A DNA stretch of 8,706 nt from an uncultured Caryophanales bacterium (GTDB lineage Bacteria; Bacillota_I; Bacilli_A; RF39; UBA660). Positions 1 to 5,706 of the stretch are shown piece by piece (positions within the stretch are counted from its first letter, which is position 1; each line of letters begins with the position of its first letter). Made by a program: the position numbers and the translations under genes. The notes under the pieces are model-generated. The model did not search any database. It saw only the letters and a list, made by a program, of their open reading frames with translations, and was not told the origin of the DNA. The stretch covers positions 1 to 8,706 of the forward strand of contig CAMIXP010000050.1 in the NCBI GenBank assembly GCA_946402785.1. Reading direction: 5' to 3'.

Positions 1-1303
1 ATCTATATTCTGCTCTTGATGTAAGTAATCTATATGGATCTCTAACACCTTTAGTTACTAAGTCATCTATTAAAACACCAATATATGCTTCATCTCTTTT
101 TAATACTAATGGTTCTTTTCCTTCTAGTTTTAAAGATGCATTAATTCCTGCCATTAATCCTTGGCAAGCTGCTTCTTCATATCCACTTGTTCCATTGATT
201 TGACCTGCTGTGAATAAATTTTCTAGTATTTTTGTTTCTAGGGATGCTTTTAATTGCGTTGGATAGATCGCATCATATTCAATCGCATACCCATATTTTA
301 GAATTTTTGCATGTTCAAAACCTGGAAGTGAATGTACCATTTGTTCTTGAACGTCTGGTGGCATACTTGTGGAAAAGCCTTGTAAGTACATATCATCATA
401 ATATCTACTTTCTGGTTCTATAAATAATTGATGACGCTCTTTATCACTAAATCTTACTACTTTATCTTCAATGGATGGACAATATCTAGGACCAATTCCT
501 TCAATATCATCTAATGCTCCATACATAGAAGATTTATTAAGATTTTCTCTTATAATTCTATGAGTTTCTTCTGTTGTATATGTTAGGTGACATGGAATTT
601 GATCTTCTATTTTATATTGTGGCTCTAAGTCAAAACTAAAAGTTAAGTATTTATCATCTCCTGGTTCTACTCTTGTCTTTGAAAAATCAATTGTTTTTCT
701 ATCGATTCTTTGAGGAGTACCTGTTTTTAAACGTTTGATGGTAAACCCATATTCTTTTAATTTATCACTTAGATGATTGGATGGCTTTTCTCCATGTGGC
801 CCTTGTCTTGTTCTTGTATTTCCTACTAAGATATCTGCTTTTAGATAAGTTCCTGTTGTTAGAATCACTATTTTTGATTCTACTTTTTCTCCATCTTCTA
901 AAATGACACCATGTACTTGATTGTTCTTTACGATTAAATCTTCTACCATGGCTTCTTTGATTTCTAAGTTATCTAATGATCTTAGTGTTTTTAGCATTTC
1001 TTCTGGATAAGCTACTTTATCTCCTTGTGCTCTTAGCGATTGTACAGCTGGTCCTTTAGCGCTATTTAACATTTTTATTTGAAGGTGTGTTTTGTCTGCT
1101 ACTTTTCCCATGATTCCACCTAAGGCATCAATTTCTCTTACAACGATTCCTTTGGCACTTCCTCCTATATGAGGATTACATGGCATATCAGCAATGTTTT
1201 TTATATTACTTGTAATTAATAGAGTTTTGTGGCCTTTTGTTGCAGATGCATAAGCTGCTTCACATCCAGCATGTCCTCCACCTACTACAATAATATCTAC
1301 CAT
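1..1303 (-). CDS. mnmG: MnmG (GidA), tRNA U34 carboxymethylaminomethyl modification FAD enzyme, 3' part cut off by window edge
   Basis: With MnmE, MnmG builds the 5-carboxymethylaminomethyl group on wobble uridine 34 of certain tRNAs in the cytoplasm, using FAD and NADH. I translated 434 codons in one open frame. Visible are the Rossmann FAD motif GGGHAGCEAA (residues 8-17), MPCNPHIGGSAKG with Cys42, a second conserved Cys in GPRYCPSIE (Cys275), NGTSGYEEAACQG, and TSRAEYR at the edge. The two Cys match the pair known to be needed for catalysis in the family. Full-length proteins have about 620-630 residues, so roughly the last 190, the C-terminal MnmE- and tRNA-contacting helical part, are outside the window. 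The ATG at 1303 is supported by AAGGTG six bases upstream. It is the third gene of the mnmE unit, 18 bp after the acetyltransferase gene. Identification is very secure. Confidence 0.97.
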   Translation of the reverse strand, partial: MVDIIVVGGGHAGCEAAYASATKGHKTLLITSNIKNIADMPCNPHIGGSAKGIVVREIDALGGIMGKVADKTHLQIKMLNSAKGPAVQSLRAQGDKVAYPEEMLKTLRSLDNLEIKEAMVEDLIVKNNQVHGVILEDGEKVESKIVILTTGTYLKADILVGNTRTRQGPHGEKPSNHLSDKLKEYGFTIKRLKTGTPQRIDRKTIDFSKTRVEPGDDKYLTFSFDLEPQYKIEDQIPCHLTYTTEETHRIIRENLNKSSMYGALDDIEGIGPRYCPSIEDKVVRFSDKERHQLFIEPESRYYDDMYLQGFSTSMPPDVQEQMVHSLPGFEHAKILKYGYAIEYDAIYPTQLKASLETKILENLFTAGQINGTSGYEEAACQGLMAGINASLKLEGKEPLVLKRDEAYIGVLIDDLVTKGVRDPYRLLTSRAEYR

Positions 1304-1321
1304 CTTCTTCACCTTCTTTCT

Positions 1322-1825
1322 TTAGATTTCTTTTTCGTAATAACTATATACTCCAGGATAATCATCATATGTGTATTCTCCTTTGTATATAAATCCCTCT
1401 CTTTGTAAGAAATTATTCATTTTAAAGTTTGATACTTCTGTTGAACTCTTTAATACGTTGATTTGATGGTTTTTTGCATGTACTTCTGCATAACGTATTA
1501 ATTTGGTTGCTATATTTTGTTTTCTATATTCTACTGGAACAGCTAAGCGATGAATAATGATAGATTCTTGTTCATGATTATCAATTAAACCATCATATTC
1601 TCTATCAATATCTCTTGCTAGACTTACAATTCCTTTAATTTGATCATCTTCTACATATTTGATCATTTTTTGTTTTTCTATATCTTCTAATAATTTTGTA
1701 ATTGAAGGATAATCATCATCGGTTGATCCCCATTGTGGATTTCCTTCTTTTTTCATTTCTTCTTTTATACATTTCATGATCATTTCTACTTGAGTTAGAT
1801 CATCTTTTGTTGCTAATGCTATCAT
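1322..1825 (-). CDS. GNAT-family N-acetyltransferase, substrate unknown
   Basis: A 167-residue protein with the layout of a GCN5-related N-acetyltransferase, which transfers acetyl from acetyl-CoA to an amine. The N-terminal helices contain PQWGSTDDDYPS (30-41). The core strand and acetyl-CoA loop are at HRLAVPVEYRKQNIATKLI (92-110), and the C-terminal NNFLQREGFIYKGEY (137-151) is typical of the fold's last helix and strand. The pyrophosphate loop usually reads R/Q-x-x-G-x-G/A; here it is RKQNIA (101-106), with Asn for the first Gly, so CoA binding may be atypical. The ATG follows the mnmE stop by 6 bp, with GGAAAG about nine bases upstream lying at the end of mnmE, which suggests translational coupling. 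mnmG begins 18 bp later. Neither sequence nor context identifies the acceptor; it could be a small molecule or a protein N-terminus. Confidence 0.85.
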   Translation of the reverse strand: MIALATKDDLTQVEMIMKCIKEEMKKEGNPQWGSTDDDYPSITKLLEDIEKQKMIKYVEDDQIKGIVSLARDIDREYDGLIDNHEQESIIIHRLAVPVEYRKQNIATKLIRYAEVHAKNHQINVLKSSTEVSNFKMNNFLQREGFIYKGEYTYDDYPGVYSYYEKEI

Positions 1826-1831
1826 TTTTCC

Positions 1832-3193
1832 CTACTTTCCTAGACAAAATCTAGAAAACATTTCATCTAAAAGTTCTTCTTCGTAGGTAGAACCATTGAT
1901 AGTTCCTAATTCCTCCCATATATTCTTGATATCTAGTTCAATCATATCAATAGGCATATTGTTGATTAAAGATTGTTCAATATCTTCTACTCGTTTTAAA
2001 CATCTCTTTAATATACTAATGCTTCTGGAATTACTTAGATATGTTGGATCTTTTGTTTCTATTTCACTCAAATTAAACATTTCTGTGATTTTATTTTTTA
2101 ATTCATCAATTCCTTTATCTTCTGTAATACTTAGTTCTATTATTCTATTAGGATCTACTTTTAATTCTTTTCGATTTAATTTGTTTTCTAAGTCTATTTT
2201 ATTAATTAATACTAAATATTTTTTTTCTTTAATTCTTTCTAATAATTCTTTTATATCGTCTGTTAATTCTTCGTTGTTGTTTAACATGAATAAAACTAGG
2301 TCTGCGTCTTCTAATGTTTTTAGACTTTTTTCCACACCTATTGCTTCTATCATGTCTTCTGTTTTTCTGATTCCTGCGGTATCTATCATATTTAATAAGA
2401 TACCATTAATGGAGACTTGTCCTTCTACAATATCACGTGTTGTACCAGCAATATTGGTTACAATTGCTTTATCTTCTTGTAATAAGGCATTTAATAAGGA
2501 ACTTTTTCCTACATTGGGTCTACCAATAATAGAGGTTTTAATTCCTTCTTTAATAATTCTTCCATTTTCAGATTCTTTTAAGATTCTTTGAATCTTTTCT
2601 TTTAATTTTGTAATTTTTGGTACTAGTACATCGTTGGTAATCATTTCTACATCATCATATTCTGGATAATCAATATTGACGTTGATGTTGGAAATTATTT
2701 GTACCATATCATCTCTTAATTCATTGATTAGACTTGAAGTTTTACCATCAATTTGATTGGCAGCCATCTTACGTTGTGTTTCTGTTTTTGCATCAATCAT
2801 ATCCATAACAGCTTCTGCTTCTAATAAATCAATTCTTCCATTTAAGAAAGCTCTTTTGGTAAATTCTCCTGGTTCAGCTAATCTACAACCATTTTCTAAT
2901 AATAGTTCTAGTACACGATTCGTCGGGGCAATACCACCATGTGTATTGATTTCTACTACATCTTCTGTTGTGAATGTGCGCGGTGCTTTCATAACCGAGA
3001 CTAATACTTCATCAATCACATTATCATGATCTACGATATGTCCATAGTTAATCGTATGGGATGGTACTTTTGATAAATCTTTCCCTTTGAATACTTTGTT
3101 TACTATTTCGATTGCTTCTTCTCCACTGACACGAACAATGGAAATAGCTCCAACACCTTGAGATGTTGAAATAGCACATATTGTATCATTCAT
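1832..3193 (-). CDS. mnmE: MnmE (TrmE), tRNA-modifying GTPase
   Basis: MnmE is the potassium-activated GTPase partner of MnmG in forming cmnm5U34, using a folate one-carbon donor. The 453-residue product has the usual family length. Residues 1-118 are the folate-binding dimerisation domain. A helical domain follows, with an inserted G domain: G1 GRPNVGKSS (224-232), G2/K-loop TNIAGTTRD (246-254), G3 DTAG (271-274) and G4 NKID (331-334). It ends in FCLGK, carrying the conserved C-terminal Cys450. The frame stays open upstream to 3262, but I chose the ATG at 3193: MNDTICAISTSQGVGAISIVR is the family N-terminus, AAGGAGGG sits five bases upstream, and a promoter -10 lies inside the longer version. 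It is the first gene of mnmE-GNAT-mnmG. Confidence 0.97.
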   Translation of the reverse strand: MNDTICAISTSQGVGAISIVRVSGEEAIEIVNKVFKGKDLSKVPSHTINYGHIVDHDNVIDEVLVSVMKAPRTFTTEDVVEINTHGGIAPTNRVLELLLENGCRLAEPGEFTKRAFLNGRIDLLEAEAVMDMIDAKTETQRKMAANQIDGKTSSLINELRDDMVQIISNINVNIDYPEYDDVEMITNDVLVPKITKLKEKIQRILKESENGRIIKEGIKTSIIGRPNVGKSSLLNALLQEDKAIVTNIAGTTRDIVEGQVSINGILLNMIDTAGIRKTEDMIEAIGVEKSLKTLEDADLVLFMLNNNEELTDDIKELLERIKEKKYLVLINKIDLENKLNRKELKVDPNRIIELSITEDKGIDELKNKITEMFNLSEIETKDPTYLSNSRSISILKRCLKRVEDIEQSLINNMPIDMIELDIKNIWEELGTINGSTYEEELLDEMFSRFCLGK

Positions 3194-3218
3194 GGTATCC
3201 CTCCTTTTTCTCCGGATT

Positions 3219-3227
3219 ATTATAGCA
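3219..3227 (-). promoter_or_regulatory. Extended -10 promoter of the mnmE-GNAT-mnmG unit
   Basis: On the minus strand TGCTATAAT is a perfect extended -10 (TG-N-TATAAT). It would start transcription near 3212, giving a leader of about 20 bases that just includes the mnmE ribosome site. No good -35 is present, only AT-rich sequence, which fits the extended -10 class. It lies downstream of the jag terminator, so mnmE is probably transcribed separately from the rpmH-jag genes. Confidence 0.7.
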
Positions 3228-3253
3228 TATTTTATATAAATATAAAATATTTT

Positions 3254-3334
3254 TTTACACAAATCCCCATGATATTATAATTTTATCATTAAAATCTAAT
3301 TTTTAGGGGTTTCAAGAGACGAGTAGGGTGTAAA
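3254..3334. repeat. Nested inverted repeats in the jag-mnmE gap
   Basis: Three inverted pairs are nested: TTTACAC (3254-3260) with GTGTAAA (3328-3334); AAATCCCC (3261-3268, T3264 bulged) with GGGGTTT (3306-3312); ATGATA (3269-3274) with TATCAT (3284-3289). On the plus strand the left halves are contiguous, while the right halves are split by a 16-base piece that can itself pair (TAAAA/TTTTA) and by a 15-base piece. It lies between the jag terminator and the mnmE promoter, with no long T-run directly after it on either strand. Function unknown; it may be a structured RNA, a protein site, or chance pairing in AT-rich DNA. Confidence 0.45.
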
Positions 3335-3340
3335 GAATGT

Positions 3341-3370
3341 AAAAAAAAAGAAGATTATTCTTCTTCTTTT
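3341..3370 (-). terminator. Intrinsic terminator overlapping the end of jag
   Basis: On the minus strand AAAAGAAGA (3362-3370) pairs over 9 bp with TCTTCTTTT (3346-3354) around a 7-base loop containing the jag stop codon, and the T-run continues to 3341. The left arm encodes the last Lys-Glu codons of jag. The stem is AT-rich and so weak, but position and T-run fit termination of the rpmH-rnpA-yidC-jag unit. Confidence 0.6.
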
Positions 3371-3972
3371 GGTTTTACTACTACGTAGCGGTTTGGTTCT
3401 TCTCCTTCACTTTCTGTATAAACACCTTTGTAGTTTGTTAGGGCATTGTGGATAATTCTTCTTTCATAAGAATTCATAGAATCCAATTTAGCTTCTACCT
3501 TAGATGTTTTAACTTCTCTTGCAATACGTTTTGCTAATCTTTCTAATGATTTTTCACGTTTTTCTTTGTATTCATTAACATCTAAAGTGAATTTATAAGT
3601 TCTTCCTAATTCTGTATTTAGATGTTGACTTACAATCATTGATAAAGCTTTAAGGTTCTTACCATTTTTACCAATTAATAGGGCATCATTATCTGAGAAG
3701 ATTACATATTTTGGTACTTCTTCTTTATTTTTTACTTCAATATTAACATTGAATCCCATATCTTTTAGGATTTGCATTAAGTAGTCTTTAATGTGTTTAA
3801 CAACTTCTCTTTTTTCAACTACTTCAATTTCTACCTTTTTACTCTTAAATAAACCACCTTTTGATTCCCCTAATTCTTTAATGAATAAGTTTTCTTCTAC
3901 TTCTTGTAAATCTTCTTTTGCATTTTGAATTGCTTCTTCTTTTGTTTTTCCTGAATAATTATGCTTTTCCAT
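3355..3972 (-). CDS. khpB: Jag/KhpB (EloR-type) KH-R3H RNA-binding protein
   Basis: A cytoplasmic RNA-binding protein. In streptococci and lactobacilli the family, with KhpA, regulates cell elongation and division. The 205-residue protein has the standard three parts: a Jag-N domain (about 1-50, ending near GESKGGLFKSKKVEIEV), a KH domain (about 55-135) with the RNA-gripping loop GKNG at 101-104, and an R3H domain with R171-x-x-x-H175 inside NSYERRIIHNAL. The C-terminus is a short charged tail. Its ATG lies 14 bases inside yidC, with AAAGGAG eleven bases upstream, so it is probably translated together with yidC; the yidC-jag pair is conserved in Firmicutes. Domain content and length are normal. 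Identification is secure; the exact target RNAs in this organism are unknown. Confidence 0.95.
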   Translation of the reverse strand: MEKHNYSGKTKEEAIQNAKEDLQEVEENLFIKELGESKGGLFKSKKVEIEVVEKREVVKHIKDYLMQILKDMGFNVNIEVKNKEEVPKYVIFSDNDALLIGKNGKNLKALSMIVSQHLNTELGRTYKFTLDVNEYKEKREKSLERLAKRIAREVKTSKVEAKLDSMNSYERRIIHNALTNYKGVYTESEGEEPNRYVVVKPKEEE

Positions 3973-4888
3973 TTACTTCTTTACTCCTTTTCACTAATAT
4001 ATTTTGAACTATGGTGAACAAATTAGATGTTACCCAGTAGATTCCTAAACCTGATGGCATGAATAGGGCAGTTATAATAATCATTCCTGACATCATAACT
4101 GGCATCATTTTCATTGTTGGATCTTCCATGTTAGCTGTTGCATTCATCTTAAATGAATAGAATGTTGTACCAGCAATTATTAACATTAATAATATATAGG
4201 CAAATGCAGTAGCTGTTGTAATACCAACAGATGGAGTTGTACCTAACTGTAATCCAAAGAACTTATCTTCAAAGATAACTGGTGTTCTTTGAACTGCTTC
4301 AAAGAAAGCAATAAAGATAGGTAATTGAATGAAAGCAAATAAACATCCTGATAATGGACTTATTTTATATTTTTGATAAACAGCCATTATTTCTTGATTT
4401 TGTTTCATCATTGATTCTTGATCTTGCTTACCTTCATATTTCTTTTGAATTCTATTTAATTCTGGTTGTGCTTTCTTCATAATTTCAGATTGCATAGCTG
4501 TTTTTCTGGTAAGTGGAAATGCTATTAATCGAATTAATAAACTGATAATAATTACGGATAAACCATAGTTTTTAACAGCTCTTCCTAATTGAATAAGAAT
4601 ATAAGCTAATGGTTTAACAAATATACCAGTCCACAAACCTTCATATTTACCAGATGTTACTTTGAAATCTTTACATTCAGGTAATTTTTTTAGATTTACT
4701 TTATATTTTTCATATAATTCAATTGTATGCTTTTTTGTTGGCTTACATATAATGTTTTTTGTTAATGTTTGACCTGTTACATCATTTCTTACTGCTTTTT
4801 TATTTTCATCTGTAAGTACTTTTGTACATCCTGTTGTGAATAACAATAATACTAAGATTAAAAGGATTTTCCATTTATTCTTTTTCAT
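3959..4888 (-). CDS. yidC: YidC/OxaA/SpoIIIJ-type membrane protein insertase, lipoprotein form
   Basis: Inserts and folds membrane proteins in the cytoplasmic membrane, alone or with SecYEG. The 309-residue protein starts with a lipoprotein signal: KK, a hydrophobic run, and LFTTGC with lipidated Cys21. The conserved domain starts around residue 85. NYGLSVIIISLLIRLIAFPL (107-126) holds the groove arginine R120, followed by a charged cytoplasmic hairpin (about 127-175, including QPELNRIQKKYEGK) and further membrane segments at about 180-200, 225-245 and 265-297. This is the usual five-segment Gram-positive plan. Unusual is the roughly 60-residue outside segment between Cys21 and the core, containing Cys48 and Cys72, longer than I recall for SpoIIIJ. 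GAGG lies seven bases before the ATG, 20 bp after rnpA. Confidence 0.95.
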   Translation of the reverse strand: MKKNKWKILLILVLLLFTTGCTKVLTDENKKAVRNDVTGQTLTKNIICKPTKKHTIELYEKYKVNLKKLPECKDFKVTSGKYEGLWTGIFVKPLAYILIQLGRAVKNYGLSVIIISLLIRLIAFPLTRKTAMQSEIMKKAQPELNRIQKKYEGKQDQESMMKQNQEIMAVYQKYKISPLSGCLFAFIQLPIFIAFFEAVQRTPVIFEDKFFGLQLGTTPSVGITTATAFAYILLMLIIAGTTFYSFKMNATANMEDPTMKMMPVMMSGMIIITALFMPSGLGIYWVTSNLFTIVQNILVKRSKEVNGKA

Positions 4889-4908
4889 ACAGTTTCCTCA
4901 CTTTAGAA

Positions 4909-5223
4909 CTAGATTAGTTCTAACAATTCTTTTTCTTGTTCTTGGTAGGATTTCTCTAAGGCGCCTCTTCTTAATATTATAATATAATCTTTCCCATTAA
5001 TATAGTTTTTTTTGTTATTATCAATGATACTTCTTATAATTCTCTTACTTTTATTACGAAATACTGCATTTCCTAATTTTTTACTAACTGAAATACCATA
5101 TCTATTATAAGGTAGATCATTATTTAATGAGTACACAACAAAACTTCTGTTCTTTGCACAAGAACCTTTGTCCATTGCTTTTTCAAAATCTTGGGAATGT
5201 TTCACTACATATAATTTTCTCAT
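4909..5223 (-). CDS. rnpA: RnpA, protein subunit of ribonuclease P
   Basis: The protein cofactor of RNase P; it helps the catalytic RNA bind precursor tRNAs and cleave off their 5' leaders. The family signature is RYGISVSKKLGNAVFRNK (41-58), followed by SKRIIRSII; the usual RNR is RNK here, a mild substitution. The N-terminal F-x-K-A-x-x-K-G pattern (13-20) is also typical. At 104 residues it is slightly shorter than the usual 110-120, with the C-terminal helix cut close. The ATG at 5223 has AAAAGGTGG seven bases upstream. It follows rpmH by 49 bp, and a hairpin with a U-tract in that gap probably lowers its expression relative to L34. Confidence 0.96.
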   Translation of the reverse strand: MRKLYVVKHSQDFEKAMDKGSCAKNRSFVVYSLNNDLPYNRYGISVSKKLGNAVFRNKSKRIIRSIIDNNKKNYINGKDYIIILRRGALEKSYQEQEKELLELI

Positions 5224-5243
5224 AGGTATCCCACCTTTTTGTT

Positions 5244-5269
5244 TAAAAAACCACTGTTTGGGCAGCGGT
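5244..5269 (-). terminator. Attenuator-like hairpin between rpmH and rnpA
   Basis: On the minus strand ACCGCTG (5263-5269) pairs with CAGTGGT (5250-5256), 7 bp with one G-U pair, around a 6-base loop, and is followed directly by a run of T (5245-5249). This is the form of a weak intrinsic terminator. It starts a few bases after the rpmH stop and ends just before the rnpA ribosome site, so it should act as a partial terminator, keeping L34 mRNA more abundant than rnpA mRNA. It could also be a processing or stability hairpin. Confidence 0.6.
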
Positions 5270-5272
5270 AAT

Positions 5273-5395
5273 TTATTTACTTAGACTTTTACGTCCTTTG
5301 CGACGACGTGTATTTAATACATTTGATTCTTTACGTGCAAAAAATCCTAGTTTTTTTGATTTTTTACGATTATTTGGTTGATATGTTCTTTTCAT
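5273..5395 (-). CDS. rpmH: Ribosomal protein L34 (bL34), short form
   Basis: A small basic protein of the large ribosomal subunit. The 40 residues begin with the invariant MKRTYQPN and end in RRRKGRKSLSK; GFFAR replaces the usual GFRAR. Most bL34 proteins have about 44 residues; this one lacks around four in the loop between the ARKES and RRRKG parts, where NGRKVL-type residues normally lie. The frame is open upstream to 5455, but the ATG at 5395 is the true start: it matches the family N-terminus, GGGAGG sits about eight bases upstream, and the promoter -10 lies inside the longer reading. First gene of its unit, transcribed divergently from dnaA across the origin. Confidence 0.97.
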   Translation of the reverse strand: MKRTYQPNNRKKSKKLGFFARKESNVLNTRRRKGRKSLSK

Positions 5396-5425
5396 TGCTT
5401 CCACCTCCCGACATAAATCTACATT

Positions 5426-5455
5426 ATTATAATAATAGAATCCCTTATTTGTCAA
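5426..5455 (-). promoter_or_regulatory. Strong sigma-A promoter of rpmH-rnpA-yidC-jag
   Basis: On the minus strand a perfect TTGACA (5450-5455) and a perfect TATAAT (5426-5431) are separated by 18 bases. Transcription would begin near 5419, giving a short leader of about 25 bases that carries the rpmH ribosome site. The nearest DnaA-like box starts 25 bp upstream of the -35, so origin-bound DnaA might influence it. This is the best promoter in the window. Confidence 0.88.
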
Positions 5456-5479
5456 TAAAATCTTTTTGTGAAGATTACT

Positions 5480-5554
5480 TTTTCCACATATCCACAGGGG
5501 TGTTTAAAACTGTTATTCACTCTGTGATAAAAAATTTGTGGAAAATGTGGAAAA
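5480..5554. repeat. Left group of degenerate DnaA boxes
   Basis: Forward TTTTCCACA (5480-5488) and ATATCCACA (5488-5496) overlap by one base. TTATTCACT is at 5513-5521. Reverse TGTGGAAAA occurs twice, at 5537-5545 and 5546-5554, exactly abutting. Each differs from TTATNCACA at one position, so these are probably weaker DnaA sites filled at high DnaA-ATP. Confidence 0.7.
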
Positions 5555-5588
5555 CTGTACTTTTTATTTATTTTATCTATATTTTTAA

Positions 5589-5620
5589 TGTGGATAAATT
5601 TGTGGATAACTTGTGGATAA
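5589..5620 (-). repeat. Three perfect DnaA boxes
   Basis: TGTGGATAA, the reverse complement of TTATCCACA, occurs perfectly at 5589-5597, 5601-5609 and 5612-5620. The starts are 12 and 11 bp apart, close to one helical turn, so DnaA molecules would line up on the same face. They border the AT-rich stretch on the left and are the likely high-affinity core of the origin. Confidence 0.9.
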
Positions 5621-5692
5621 AAGATTTTAACGAAAAATAGTTTCTTTTTTCCGCAAATTAATATAGAATAATACTTGATTAATAAATCTTGT

Positions 5693-5698
5693 GGGGAG
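5693..5698 (+). promoter_or_regulatory. Ribosome site deciding the dnaA TTG start
   Basis: GGGGAG lies eight bases before the TTG at 5707. The frame also contains a TTG at 5689, but that lies before this site and would add six residues foreign to the family. The site therefore points to 5707. Confidence 0.75.
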
Positions 5699-5706
5699 AT
5701 GGTAGT

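Larger units (their letters stand above)
5456..5706. other. oriC, main DnaA-box region between rpmH and dnaA
   Basis: No gene is visible here. The stretch holds at least eight DnaA-box-like 9-mers (consensus TTATNCACA): forward ones on the left and reverse ones on the right, separated by AT-rich DNA (5555-5588, nearly all A/T), a natural candidate for unwinding. A second AT-rich part, 5621-5690, leads to dnaA. The dnaA promoter must lie here, but I see no convincing -35/-10 pair; TAGAAT at 5664-5669 is the best -10 guess. Position between rpmH and dnaA, the strand switch of the genes and the box cluster together make this the chromosomal origin. Exact unwinding and start sites are inferred. 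Confidence 0.9.

Noticed and set aside
232..423. Plus-strand short frame opposite mnmG
   Set aside because: It is antisense to conserved mnmG codons with no ribosome site.
1896..2591. Long plus-strand reading frame opposite mnmE (231 codons)
   Set aside because: It is antisense to the conserved GTPase gene, has no ribosome site, and gives a low-complexity Ser/Ile/Leu product, typical of a reverse reading of an AT-rich gene.
3194..3262. N-terminal extension of mnmE by 23 residues
   Set aside because: It is not part of the family, passes through the -10 promoter element, and a strong ribosome site precedes the internal ATG at 3193.
5396..5455. N-terminal extension of rpmH by 20 residues
   Set aside because: It covers the promoter and ribosome site; bL34 starts at MKRTYQP.
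5308..5640. Plus-strand reading frame across rpmH antisense and oriC
   Set aside because: It translates DnaA boxes and the reverse of L34, resembles no known protein, and has no suitable start context.
5689..5706. Upstream TTG start for dnaA
   Set aside because: It adds six non-family residues and lies before the ribosome site; the TTG at 5707 fits better.
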